Shown here piece after piece: positions 17,330-26,330 of a stretch of DNA of 50,965 bases. Made by a program: the position numbers and the translations under genes. Within the stretch, counting starts at the first letter, position 1; every line of letters begins with the position of its first letter. Source of the DNA: Bdellovibrionia bacterium. Its GTDB lineage: Bacteria > Bdellovibrionota > Bdellovibrionia > Bdellovibrionales > JAUICD01. The notes under the pieces were generated by a model. That model saw only the letters and a list, made by a program, of their open reading frames with translations, did no database searches and had not been told where the DNA came from. Location: assembly GCA_030427965.1 (NCBI GenBank), contig JAUICD010000020.1, forward strand, positions 1 through 50,965, written 5' to 3'.

Positions 17330-18142
17330 CTACCTTGTCCTTGGCACCGTATTGACCAATTTGTCATTCATTTGATCATATGCCTGTATTGCTTTTTGCG
17401 TACTTTCAAAAACTCGAGTTGCAGATATCATGTCCGTCATTTCTTTAATTATATTGATATTGGAATTTTCTAGAAAGCCTTGATGAAGATTGATATTCAC
17501 AGCAGGAGCCACTTGTGCTTGATAATTTTCTTTTAAAGAATAAAGAGAACTTCCCACTTTCTTTAATGCTTCTTCATTATTCACATTTACAACACTCAGC
17601 TGCCCGACTTCTTCACCATCTTGAAAAACACCGCCTGAAGAAGATATCGTTGTGGCTCCAGGCTGCATTTGAATCACTCGAGCCTCTGCGCCCTCCCCTT
17701 CTGTAGAAGGTCGAAGAACTGGAAACCCCTCTTTTGTTGTTATTTGACCTTGTGAGTTCAAAGTGAATGATCCGTTTCGTGTCATTCGCACACCACCCGG
17801 AGTGAGAACTTCAAAAAACCCCTTCCCCTCAATAGCAACATCTAAAGCATTCCCCGTTGGTCGAAGTGCACCTTGCTTGTAACTTGTATAAGTCCCGGCC
17901 TGATCTACGTAACCACGATCTCCTGCTCCCAGATCATAAAAACTCTCAACAGATGCTGGAATCTTAGGGACTTGAATCACTTCAGGAGCTTTCTCGTAGG
18001 CTGTCAGATATTCTTGAAATATTTGTTGATCACGTTTGAACGCAGGAGTGTTTACGTTTGCCATATTATTGGCAATCGTTTCCATCCTTTTGTCTTGCGC
18101 AATCGCCCCACTTAGAGCAGTAAATATTCCCTTGTTGCTCAT
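17330..18142 (-). CDS. flgF: Flagellar proximal rod protein FlgF
   Basis: Rod protein of the FlgE/F/G family. The N-terminus (IFTALSGAIAQDKRMETIAN, NMANVNTPAFKRDQQIF), central LDVAIEGKGFFEV and RMTRNGSF, and C-terminal GFLENSNINIIKEMTDMISA with FESTQKAIQAYDQM define it. Its position before flgG and the weaker FlgG signature favour FlgF. It is first in the operon, directly behind a candidate sigma-54 promoter, with GAGG before the ATG. Confidence 0.93.
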   Translation of the reverse strand: MSNKGIFTALSGAIAQDKRMETIANNMANVNTPAFKRDQQIFQEYLTAYEKAPEVIQVPKIPASVESFYDLGAGDRGYVDQAGTYTSYKQGALRPTGNALDVAIEGKGFFEVLTPGGVRMTRNGSFTLNSQGQITTKEGFPVLRPSTEGEGAEARVIQMQPGATTISSSGGVFQDGEEVGQLSVVNVNNEEALKKVGSSLYSLKENYQAQVAPAVNINLHQGFLENSNINIIKEMTDMISATRVFESTQKAIQAYDQMNDKLVNTVPRTR

Positions 18143-18166
18143 ACCTATAACCTCAAACCTGTATAG

Positions 18167-18183
18167 AGCAAGTGAGATGCCAC
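18167..18183 (-). promoter_or_regulatory. Candidate sigma-54 promoter of the flgF operon
   Basis: On the minus strand TGGCATCTCACTTGCT matches the sigma-54 consensus (TGGCAC, then TTGCW) with GG-N10-GC spacing and a perfect -12 TTGCT. Initiation would fall near 18157, about 15 bases before the flgF ATG, so the GAGG site sits almost at the 5' end. Sigma-54 control of rod and ring genes is common in polarly flagellated bacteria. Confidence 0.65.
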
Positions 18184-18360
18184 CCGGTACAGCACAGTCA
18201 TTTGGACTTGAGCATCAAACACAAGAGCACTTCCGCCAAAAAACCGACAGTCCGTCAAAATAACTCAAATACCAAACCTACCAAAGTCCAGGTGGTTTTT
18301 ATGAACATCTATCTGCATCAGTTGGTGACCAAAGAATAAAAAAAAACGAGAATATTCTTA

Positions 18361-19311
18361 ATGATTCTTCGTATTCTTCTTCCTTTTATAATCTTTCTTG
18401 TGGCAAGTTCTGCTGATGCAAATCTTATGAAAGCGCAAGTCTCAAAAAAAATACGTGTCCAAAAAAACCTTGTGCCCAAATCATCTGTCTATCGAACTGA
18501 GGCAGCTATTATTTTTGATTTACCCGTAGAGTATAATTCGCGTGTAAAAAATTGGATTTCCTATTTTCAGGGAAGAGGTCGAAAGTGGTTCATGAAGTGG
18601 CTTGAAAGATCTCAGAAGATTATTCCGAGAATGCAATCCATACTTGAAACCGAAGGACTTCCAAGTGACCTTGTTTACATGTCCATGATTGAGAGTGGGT
18701 TTTCCACACATGCTGTTTCACATGCTGCAGCTGTCGGCCCATGGCAGTTTATTCGAGACACAGGCACACGCTATGGATTGCGTATCAATTGGTGGATTGA
18801 TGAAAGACGTGACATAGACAAAAGCACCAAAGCCGCAGCTAGGTATCTAAAAGATCTCCATAAAATGTTTGGATCTTGGTACCTTGTCGCTGCAGCTTAT
18901 AACACTGGTGAAAATCGAATCAAACGGCTTATCAAGAAACACGGAACCAAAGATTTCTGGTCACTTGCTCGTAAACAAGTGCTGCACAAAGAAACTACAA
19001 ATTATGTTCCCAAATTGATAGCTGCAATGTTAATTTCCAAAGCTCCGGGATTGTATGGGTTTCGAAATATCAAATATATTCCCAAACAGCACTATGAACA
19101 TTTTGTCGTTCCCGGTGGAACACGCTTAGAGGAAATCGCCACTCATCTTGGAGTGACTTTGGATTCTATTAAAAAACAAAACCCAGAACTCTTGCTTGGA
19201 AATATCCCTCGATCCGTAGCCTACCACCGAATACGAATTCCTGATGGCACATCCCTACACGTTTCAAATTACATCAAAGGGCGATTCGCTCTGAATGAAA
19301 AAAAACCATGA
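18361..19311 (+). CDS. mltD: MltD-like lytic transglycosylase with LysM-like end
   Basis: Cleaves peptidoglycan glycans non-hydrolytically. A signal peptide (residues 1-20) precedes the SLT domain: SMIESGFSTHAVSHAAAVG (catalytic Glu), GPWQFIRDTGTRYGL, and AAAYNTGENRI. Near residues 245-295 a degenerate LysM-like segment (VVPGGTRLEEIATHLGVTL) may bind peptidoglycan. The ribosome site is weak. It diverges from flgF and could serve flagellar passage through the wall, though general wall turnover is equally likely. It overlaps the aspartokinase gene in ATGA. Confidence 0.9.
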   Translation: MILRILLPFIIFLVASSADANLMKAQVSKKIRVQKNLVPKSSVYRTEAAIIFDLPVEYNSRVKNWISYFQGRGRKWFMKWLERSQKIIPRMQSILETEGLPSDLVYMSMIESGFSTHAVSHAAAVGPWQFIRDTGTRYGLRINWWIDERRDIDKSTKAAARYLKDLHKMFGSWYLVAAAYNTGENRIKRLIKKHGTKDFWSLARKQVLHKETTNYVPKLIAAMLISKAPGLYGFRNIKYIPKQHYEHFVVPGGTRLEEIATHLGVTLDSIKKQNPELLLGNIPRSVAYHRIRIPDGTSLHVSNYIKGRFALNEKKP

Positions 19312-20486
19312 TTCTGATTCAAAAATACGGCGGAAACACTCTTTCAAACGCTGAGAAAATCAAAGGTATTGCAAAAAGAATCAAGGCTCAAAAAACCAAT
19401 TTTGAATCCATGATTGTCGTTGTAAGCGCAATGGGTTCAACCACAGATGAACTTGTAGAACTTGCAAAGGCCATCACCAATCATCCCAATCGACGTGAAT
19501 ACGATATGCTAGTTTCTGCAGGTGAACGCGTAAGCATGTCTCTGCTTTCCATGTCTCTCAATGACATTGACTGCCCTGCTGTAAGCTTCACTGGAAGTCA
19601 GGCTGGAATCATGACCAATTCTGATTTTGGTGAAGCACGTATTCAAGAAATAAAACCCATACGCATCAACGCTGAACTTGGGCGTGGACAAGTTGTTGTT
19701 TTAGCAGGATTTCAAGGAGTCAACCCTGAGACAAAAGATGTGACAACCTTGGGAAGAGGCGGGTCAGACACAACAGCTGTTGCCATGACTGCACACTTCA
19801 AAGCCAAGAGATGTGAAATTTTAAAAGATATACAAGCTGTCATGTCGGCAGATCCAAGTATAGAAAAAAGCGCCATACCTATTGATACCATGTCACACAA
19901 AGAACTTCGAGCCATGACCTATTGGGGAGCTGAGTTCCTGCATTACCGAGCTGCCGAACTTGCCAGTGCGTTGGAAATTGACATTTTTTTTGGACCAGCA
20001 GACAACATGAACGCAAAGGGAACTCTAGTTACCAGGAGCCAAGATATGTATGAAAACCCCGAGGTTTTTGCTATAACTTCTCATGAAAGAGTTATGAAAA
20101 TAGAACTACCAAATATTTCTTTAAAAACTTCTATGAAGCGACTCACTCAATCCACCGAAGCCCCAACCCCTCAAATATTGGATATTCATACGAAAGAAAA
20201 CTCAACAGAAGTTCTTATCACTGGTTCCAACGAAACACTTCAATCCAAACTAAAAGAAATCAAAGCATATGGAGAATGCATAGATGAAGATGGTTATTCG
20301 ACCGTAACAGCAATTTGTCGGGGAGGTATGGGAACCGATTTTCCTCAAAAAATGGTAACACTTCTTGAAACCGCTCAAATCCATCCAACTCAAATTCTAT
20401 TTGATTCAAATGGAGTGTCATTTCTCATTAAAAGCGAGAATCGCGAGAAAGCTATCCAAGCTTTGCACTCTTTGATTCAAAAATAA
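19308..20486 (+). CDS. lysC: Aspartate kinase
   Basis: Phosphorylates aspartate, the first step to lysine, threonine, methionine and diaminopimelate. Visible: KYGGNT in the ATP site (usually KFGGTS), VVVVSAMG, SAGERVSMSLLS, TTLGRGGSDTTAVA, and CEILKDIQAVMSADPS where most enzymes read EIYTDVDGVYTADPR. The C-terminal ~130 residues resemble paired ACT domains for feedback control. These deviations suggest a divergent but probably active kinase. It is coupled to mltD. The convergent esterase stop lies one base away. Confidence 0.9.
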   Translation: MILIQKYGGNTLSNAEKIKGIAKRIKAQKTNFESMIVVVSAMGSTTDELVELAKAITNHPNRREYDMLVSAGERVSMSLLSMSLNDIDCPAVSFTGSQAGIMTNSDFGEARIQEIKPIRINAELGRGQVVVLAGFQGVNPETKDVTTLGRGGSDTTAVAMTAHFKAKRCEILKDIQAVMSADPSIEKSAIPIDTMSHKELRAMTYWGAEFLHYRAAELASALEIDIFFGPADNMNAKGTLVTRSQDMYENPEVFAITSHERVMKIELPNISLKTSMKRLTQSTEAPTPQILDIHTKENSTEVLITGSNETLQSKLKEIKAYGECIDEDGYSTVTAICRGGMGTDFPQKMVTLLETAQIHPTQILFDSNGVSFLIKSENREKAIQALHSLIQK

Positions 20487-20487
20487 A

Positions 20488-21519
20488 TTACAATTGCTTA
20501 TTGGCCCATTCCAAAAACGAAGGACGCCTTGATGATAAATCAAAATGCCCACCACTGTATTCATGATAATGGCATTTAATTTTTCTTGATTTTAAAATTT
20601 TATGAATCTCTCGTGCGCCAAACTGTAGATTGAACTCATCTTTTGTGCCAACTTCCAAAAAAATAGATCTCAATTTTTTTAAACTTTGAGCACGAGATTT
20701 TAAAAACTCAACAGGATCGTGTTTCTTCCATTTTTTCCAAACAATTGGATTTAGTTTTCCAGTTTTTAAATCAATTGGATAATTCAAATCCCCGGCATAT
20801 TTTCCTGGAGAGTAACACGCCGCCATGCCGAGCGCATTTATCACTTCATGCCAGCCTTTGGATTTTTTAAAACTTCCGTCTTTTATCTGTTGAAGAATTT
20901 TTTTTGAACCACCCTCAGAAAGGATTCGACCTGCCGCTTGGTAAAAATCATTGAGATACACTGTTTCAAACATAGAATCTGGCGCAATGGCAGCACAGCG
21001 TGAAAACACGTTTGGATACTTAGATGCCAAGTGAAGCGCACCATATCCGCCACTTGAACCACCCATAATAATCCAATCTTTCGGGTCTTTTGAAATATCT
21101 GGATCGCTTTTGAGCACTTCTACAAGTTCTTGAATGATATAGTCCTCATAGTGTCCAGTGCCCTTGCTATTCAAGAACTGGCTTCCACCCCAAGATGTCA
21201 TTGCATCAACAAAGAAATAAATCGATTTTGGAGCCAAACCATTGGAGTACTGACGATCTATCACCTGAGGGAAGTTGTCCTCAAACGTTCTCATGGAGAA
21301 GTAATTGGGGCCATTTCCCGTAAATCCAGCTAAAACCACAACAACAGGAAATCCTCGTTTTCTGTTTGGTTTGGATTTTGGAACTAAAAAAGGATTCCAT
21401 CGAATATTGGAATCTTTCAAAGGGTTTTTCTTTAGAGCTTTGCTTTCAATTTCTAAAGTACAAATTTCAAAATTTTTGAGCTTAGGAAATCGGATGCCAC
21501 GATCGACAAAATACTTCAC
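20488..21519 (-). CDS. Esterase of the PF00756 alpha/beta-hydrolase family
   Basis: A 343-residue hydrolase. The N-terminus (EIESKALKKNPLKDSNIRWN) is the entry of this esterase family. The nucleophile elbow is GGSSGGYG near residue 195, an Asp sits in LEVGTKDEFN and the catalytic His in YSGGHFD, giving a complete triad. There is no signal peptide. Substrate cannot be told; the family includes feruloyl esterases, S-formylglutathione hydrolases and mycolyltransferases. Confidence 0.82.
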   Translation of the reverse strand: MKYFVDRGIRFPKLKNFEICTLEIESKALKKNPLKDSNIRWNPFLVPKSKPNRKRGFPVVVVLAGFTGNGPNYFSMRTFEDNFPQVIDRQYSNGLAPKSIYFFVDAMTSWGGSQFLNSKGTGHYEDYIIQELVEVLKSDPDISKDPKDWIIMGGSSGGYGALHLASKYPNVFSRCAAIAPDSMFETVYLNDFYQAAGRILSEGGSKKILQQIKDGSFKKSKGWHEVINALGMAACYSPGKYAGDLNYPIDLKTGKLNPIVWKKWKKHDPVEFLKSRAQSLKKLRSIFLEVGTKDEFNLQFGAREIHKILKSRKIKCHYHEYSGGHFDLSSRRPSFLEWANKQL

Positions 21520-21535
21520 AAATTAAGATCCTCAA

Positions 21536-22543
21536 CTAGTTGGACAGTTTTTTCCTCAACGTTGCTCTATCTGCAATTCGAGGTTCTGACATTTCATCAG
21601 GAACTTGAAATTGAGTGACGCGATTTCTACCATTTTCCTTAGATTGATAAAGCGCGCGATCCGCCCACTTCACAAGTGTACGACCATCAATTTCAGCACA
21701 ACTTTCTGGGTCAAAAAGCGCAAAACCGAGACTTGAAGTCAGTTTCATACTGTACTCATCTTTTCTAAAATCAAACCCTTCAATCGCGCGTCTTAACCTT
21801 TCTGTGAAAAACTGAACGCCTTCAAGGGAGGTTTGAGTCAGCACCACAAGGAACTCATCCCCTCCATAGCGTGCACCAAAGTCTACTCGGCGAATATTGT
21901 CGCGAATAATATTTCCAACCTCAGTCAGCACATAACTTCCAAACAAATGATCGTGTTTATCATTCACAGATTTGAAATTATCCATATCCATCATTATGAC
22001 AGCTACACTCTGGCCAAATCGAAGAGCTCTATCAATTTCATGATCCAATTTATCATAAAGTGACCTCATATTATAAAGACCTGTCAGATCATCAATATCA
22101 ACAAGCTCTAGAAGTCTTTTGTTGGCTTCCTTCAATTCATCATTGAGATCTTTGATCCTCAACTTCGCTCGTACCCTAGCTGCAAGTTCCTGGTAATTGT
22201 AAGGCTTTTTGATGTAATCATCGGCTCCCAAATCAAGCCCCTTCACCATATCCGAGGTGGATGTCTGGCCTGTAACCAAAACTACAGAAACATAGTCTTC
22301 TTTTTCACGAAGATGCTGAAGAGTTTCGAGCCCCCCAATTCCCGGCATATTGACATCAAGTAAAACAAGGTGTGGGCTTTCGCTCTTGATAACATTTAAC
22401 GCCTCTTCACCTGAAATGGCCGATTTGACCGAATACCCCTCTTTGGTGAGAACTCTTTCCAAAAATCTGCGATTGTCGGGGTCATCATCTACAATTAATA
22501 TTTGTCTCTCGCCCAATTTCTCTAATTCACCCATAAAATCCAT
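21536..22543 (-). CDS. Response regulator with GGDEF diguanylate cyclase domain
   Basis: Residues ~14-125 are a REC domain: ILIVDDD acidic pocket, phospho-acceptor in VLLDVNMPG, TGQT and the KKP lysine. A coiled linker (KLRIKDLNDELKEANKRLLE) leads to a GGDEF domain with DDLTGLYN, MMDMDNFKSVND and an intact YGGDEF. RRVD five residues before GGDEF is the RxxD inhibitory c-di-GMP site. The layout is like WspR/PleD outputs. TTG at 22585 is an upstream alternative; ATG at 22543 or 22534 is preferred. It fits with the PilZ proteins at 1 and 45138. Confidence 0.92.
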   Translation of the reverse strand: MDFMGELEKLGERQILIVDDDPDNRRFLERVLTKEGYSVKSAISGEEALNVIKSESPHLVLLDVNMPGIGGLETLQHLREKEDYVSVVLVTGQTSTSDMVKGLDLGADDYIKKPYNYQELAARVRAKLRIKDLNDELKEANKRLLELVDIDDLTGLYNMRSLYDKLDHEIDRALRFGQSVAVIMMDMDNFKSVNDKHDHLFGSYVLTEVGNIIRDNIRRVDFGARYGGDEFLVVLTQTSLEGVQFFTERLRRAIEGFDFRKDEYSMKLTSSLGFALFDPESCAEIDGRTLVKWADRALYQSKENGRNRVTQFQVPDEMSEPRIADRATLRKKLSN

Positions 22544-22640
22544 TCTATACCGATTTAAATGCAGCTCGAACGTGATTTTAGGCAATCTAGATTTAAGTCG
22601 TTTCTAAAACGACATTCCTACTCCCCTTATCACCTAGAAC

Positions 22641-22854
22641 GGCTTTCAAACTGGCCTACAACAGTGTTGGTCTTTGATAACCATAGACTTCTCAAATACT
22701 TAAAAACTCTCTAAAAACGAGTTCCTCAAGTGTAGTGCTCACAAAGTGAGCGCTGCTGGCTTGAGGACTGTTTGAGCTTTTTAGAGAGTTTTTAAGTATT
22801 TGAGAACTTAGGTAAAACTTTAGACCAACACTGTTGTAGGCCAGTTTCAAAGGC
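22641..22854. repeat. 214-bp palindromic element (full copy of a repeat family)
   Basis: The two arms are nearly perfect inverted copies. A 26-base block (22648-22673) matches 22822-22847 and a 28-base block (22690-22717) matches 22778-22805 exactly in reverse complement, separated by ~16 diverged bases. The centre has AGTGCTCAC-AAA-GTGAGCGCT, also a hairpin. Ends read GGCTTTCAAACTGGCC. No transposase or convincing ORF is inside. It lies in the ~420-base gap between the GGDEF gene and speA, which otherwise holds only the speA upstream region. It resembles a miniature inverted-repeat element. Related pieces occur at 8332 and 28905. Confidence 0.85.
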
Positions 22855-22966
22855 TTTGAATTGGCTCTCCTTATGACGTCCAGGTAAATGAGTACAAGCC
22901 CTAGATTTCTTATATCCATTCGAATAAATTATTGCATCGTCACAAAAAGACAATAATATTGCCCCC

Positions 22967-25009
22967 ATGAAAAAGACTCATGAAGAAACATCCAAAGTCA
23001 TCGAGGTGCCACCTCACTTACGTAAGTATCTAAAAAAAGAAGACAAAAAGGGGCCTCAAAAAATCATGGATCGTGGATCCTCAAAATTTACTGTAAAAAA
23101 CCAGGACCAATGGACAAATGATGATAGCGCAGAACTCTACGGAGTACGTGACTGGGGTGCTGGGTACTTTGATATCAATGAAGCGGGCCATGCCGTTGCG
23201 TTTGCCAACGATCAAGATCGAGAAAGAAATATTGATATTTATGAATTGACCCAAGATCTTCTTGAAAGAGGAATTCGCCTGCCAATTCTTATTCGCTTTA
23301 TGGACATTATCGAAGCACGAGTTCGGCTTGTGAACGAGTGTTTTCAACGTGCTATTGATGAATACGGATACAACAACCGCTATCAAGGCGTTTATCCAAT
23401 TAAGGTGAATCAACAAAAACACCTTGTCGAAAAGATACTCACTTCTGGCGAACAGTTTAAGACGGGCTTGGAGTGTGGGAGCAAACCCGAACTGCTTGTC
23501 GCACTTGCGATGATGAGCCAATCCAATGGGCTTTTGATCTGCAATGGATTCAAAGATTCTGAGTACATTGAAACGGCAATTTTATCTCAAAAATTGGGAT
23601 TTGAAACAATCATTGTCGTTGAGAAACTTTCAGATCTGGATCTGATTCTGGAAACTTCAAAAAAGCTCAACACCAATCCTCGAATTGGAATACGAGCAAA
23701 GCTTGACTCTCGAGTCACAGGCAAGTGGGCTGAAACCTCAGGGCCTCGATCCAAATTTGGCCTATGTGCAACTGAAATCATGACTTGTGTGGATCGCCTT
23801 GAAGAACTCAACATGATGGACTGTCTTCAACTTCTACATTTTCACATCGGCTCTCAAATTCCCAATATCCAATCTATAAAAAGCTCCATCAAAGAAGGGG
23901 CGCGGTTTTACACAGAACTTCAAAAACTTGGAGCCAAAATTAAATATTTGGATGTCGGGGGCGGGCTCGGAGTGGACTACGATGGAACAGGGGGTGGGGA
24001 TAGCTCCATCAATTATAGCGAACAAGAATACGCAAACGATGTTGTTTCCATCATCCAGAACATATGCGATGAGAAAGAAGCTCCTCACCCAACAATTGTA
24101 TCTGAATCTGGACGCTCACTAACAGCCCATCACTCTCTTTTGGTTTTTAATGTTTTGGGTTCATCTGAGCAAATTGCACGGTCCAAAGTGGAGAAGCCTA
24201 AAAAAGGCAATCATATCCTCATTACGGAATTGTACGAAATTTATGAAAAACTCAACAAAAACAATCTTGTCGAATCCTTCAACGATCTTATGCAATACAA
24301 AACAGACGTGGCTCAGCTCTTTTCATATGGAATATTAAATCTCAAAAAAAGAGCATTTGCAGAATCACTCATCAAAGCCATCACAGAAAAAATGTTACCG
24401 CTTGCTACTGAAGAAGAAGAAGAGGAAATTATTGAAACACTAGAGACAGATCTTCTAGCCACTTATTATGCCAATTTCAGTGTTTTCCAATCTGTTCCAG
24501 ACTCTTGGGCTGTGAACCAAGTGTTTCCTGTTATGCCAATTCACCGACTCAATGAAAAACCAGAGAAAAAGGGAGTACTTGTCGATTTGACCTGTGATTG
24601 CGATGGAAAAATTGATCGCTTTATTCAAGAAGGTGAAACAAAATCTAGTATTGCACTTCACAGACTTCCTAGTTCAAACCAAGAGTCCTATTACCTTGGA
24701 ACCTTCATGCTCGGTGCTTACCAGGAAATACTAGGTGATCTTCACAATCTTTTTGGAGACACAGATGCCGTTTCTGTGTCCATTGATGAAAGTGGCTACC
24801 ACATTGATGAGGTTGAAGAAGGCGACACAGTCGGAGAAATATTAGGTTACATTCAGTATCATAGAGCTGATCTTATTCAAAAAATTCGACAATCCATTGA
24901 ATCCAGTATTAAGAACGGAACTATGCAAAAATCCGATGCAAGACTTCTCATGCGAAATTATGAAGAGGGACTTGCTGGATACTCCTACCTGGAAGAACCT
25001 CACTTTTGA
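22967..25009 (+). CDS. speA: Biosynthetic arginine decarboxylase SpeA
   Basis: PLP enzyme converting arginine to agmatine for polyamine synthesis. ELYGVRDWGAGYFDINEAGH starts the conserved region; Lys in VYPIKVNQQKH (~146) binds PLP; LLHFHIGSQI, YLDVGGGLGVDYDG and SESGRS complete the fold. VDLTCDCDGKID contains the cysteine of the active site. At 680 residues it carries ~45 extra N-terminal residues compared with SpeA that starts near the conserved region. ATG at 22967 has no ribosome site (GCCCCC precedes it), so a leaderless transcript or a later start at 23068 is possible. Confidence 0.94.
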   Translation: MKKTHEETSKVIEVPPHLRKYLKKEDKKGPQKIMDRGSSKFTVKNQDQWTNDDSAELYGVRDWGAGYFDINEAGHAVAFANDQDRERNIDIYELTQDLLERGIRLPILIRFMDIIEARVRLVNECFQRAIDEYGYNNRYQGVYPIKVNQQKHLVEKILTSGEQFKTGLECGSKPELLVALAMMSQSNGLLICNGFKDSEYIETAILSQKLGFETIIVVEKLSDLDLILETSKKLNTNPRIGIRAKLDSRVTGKWAETSGPRSKFGLCATEIMTCVDRLEELNMMDCLQLLHFHIGSQIPNIQSIKSSIKEGARFYTELQKLGAKIKYLDVGGGLGVDYDGTGGGDSSINYSEQEYANDVVSIIQNICDEKEAPHPTIVSESGRSLTAHHSLLVFNVLGSSEQIARSKVEKPKKGNHILITELYEIYEKLNKNNLVESFNDLMQYKTDVAQLFSYGILNLKKRAFAESLIKAITEKMLPLATEEEEEEIIETLETDLLATYYANFSVFQSVPDSWAVNQVFPVMPIHRLNEKPEKKGVLVDLTCDCDGKIDRFIQEGETKSSIALHRLPSSNQESYYLGTFMLGAYQEILGDLHNLFGDTDAVSVSIDESGYHIDEVEEGDTVGEILGYIQYHRADLIQKIRQSIESSIKNGTMQKSDARLLMRNYEEGLAGYSYLEEPHF

Positions 25010-25041
25010 TTTTGACCAGACACTTCATGGCTCGTTAGACT

Positions 25042-25073
25042 GAGACCCTATCGACAATCGATAAGGGGGTCTC
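25042..25073 (+). promoter_or_regulatory. Hairpin enclosing the antiporter ribosome-binding site
   Basis: GAGACCC pairs with GGGTCTC and TATCGA with TCGATA around a CAA loop; only AGG is unpaired, on the 3' side. The ribosome site AAGGGGG is wholly inside this stem and the start ATG (25074) follows directly. Such a structure would restrict translation unless melted or bound. Function inferred; it could also act in transcript termination after speA, though no T-tract follows. Confidence 0.55.
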
Positions 25074-26330
25074 ATGTCTGTCGCGATTATTGGAGTCGCA
25101 TTACTCTTCTTTTTAGGACATGCGCTCAAGTGGTTTTTTGTTCAAACCAAAATCCCTGATCTTTTAATACTTGTTGGACTTGGCTATTTCATTGGGCCTG
25201 TACTTGGCATTGTCCAAGCACATGATCTTGGAAAAGTGGGCCCCTTTCTTACAACAGTGGCTCTTATAGTGATTTTGTATGAAGGGGGTATTTCTCTTCG
25301 AGCCAAAGATCTGCTCTCATCTAGCCTGCCCGCCTTGGGCATGTCTATCGTAGGCTTTCTTCTTATCTCAACAGTTGCAACACTTCTTGCCTGGCTCACG
25401 GGTCAAACTATGGTTACAGCCCTTCTGTTTGGTGTGGGCATTGGCAGCACATCTTCAGCCATTGTTATTCCAATGGTGAAGTTTCTTAGCGTGTCAGATA
25501 AAACCAAAACCATTCTCTCTCTTGAATCCGCATTTACTGATGTTCTTGCAATCGTTATATTTCTTGTCCTTGTGGATGGTGCAACTCAAGGAACATTTAG
25601 TGCAAAAAAGCTTCTTGTCGGAATTGGACCAGACACCCTCAAAGCCATACTAATGGGACTTGCCTCAGGTCTGATTTGGTCTCTCTCCAAAGCACGATTC
25701 AAATTTTTAACGGGTATTAAGTTTTCTGGGGAAGCCTGGGCCATGCTCACTTATGGAATTCTAGAAGAAATTGGCTTAAATGGCGCTATGGGTGTTTTGG
25801 CTCTTGGATTTACATTGGCAAACCTGGATCTACTTCCTGAGTACGCAAAATCCGTATTTAGTACCAAACCTGTGAGTCGGGTGGATATGGCATTACTTGG
25901 AGAAATCACATTCCTTTTAAAAACAGCATTCTTTATCTACCTTGGAATGTTAGTGAAATTTTCTGATTGGAAAATTGTTCTTTTTGCTTTTGTCTCAGCA
26001 ATACTCATATTTGCCACCCGCTATCTCAGCGTTCTCTTTGTTATGAACAAGGCCAAGTATGACAAAGTGGATGCAATGATAACAACGGCTATGGGCCCAA
26101 GAGGATTGGCATGCGCAGTTCTTGCAACTGTACCAATTCAAAAAGGTCTACAAGGTGGTGCATGGATTCAGGATACAATGTTTGCATTGATTCCTATGAC
26201 AATAGTACTAACGGCAGTTCTTGTGGTGTTAAGTGAAAATGAAAATTTCCGCACAATCTTTACAAAGTTCTTTTCAAAGTATTTAGATCTTTCACAAAAA
26301 TCCGAACACTCAGAGGAACAAATCCCTTAA
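25074..26330 (+). CDS. CPA2-family cation/proton antiporter
   Basis: A 418-residue integral membrane protein with about 12 helices and the sodium/hydrogen exchanger pattern (IVILYEGGISLRAKDL, GIGSTSSAIVIPMV, LESAFTDVLAI, MGPRGLACAV). The conserved acidic residues of transport (TDV and GGIS-RA) are present. There is no TrkA-N or USP domain. The ion cannot be inferred. The start is fixed by the SD-hairpin arrangement. The last bases overlap the stop of the convergent gene in TTAA. Confidence 0.87.
   Translation: MSVAIIGVALLFFLGHALKWFFVQTKIPDLLILVGLGYFIGPVLGIVQAHDLGKVGPFLTTVALIVILYEGGISLRAKDLLSSSLPALGMSIVGFLLISTVATLLAWLTGQTMVTALLFGVGIGSTSSAIVIPMVKFLSVSDKTKTILSLESAFTDVLAIVIFLVLVDGATQGTFSAKKLLVGIGPDTLKAILMGLASGLIWSLSKARFKFLTGIKFSGEAWAMLTYGILEEIGLNGAMGVLALGFTLANLDLLPEYAKSVFSTKPVSRVDMALLGEITFLLKTAFFIYLGMLVKFSDWKIVLFAFVSAILIFATRYLSVLFVMNKAKYDKVDAMITTAMGPRGLACAVLATVPIQKGLQGGAWIQDTMFALIPMTIVLTAVLVVLSENENFRTIFTKFFSKYLDLSQKSEHSEEQIP

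Noticed and set aside
22692..22919. Minus-strand frame inside the palindromic repeat
   Set aside because: Most of it is the repeat arms themselves; no conserved protein features and no ribosome site.
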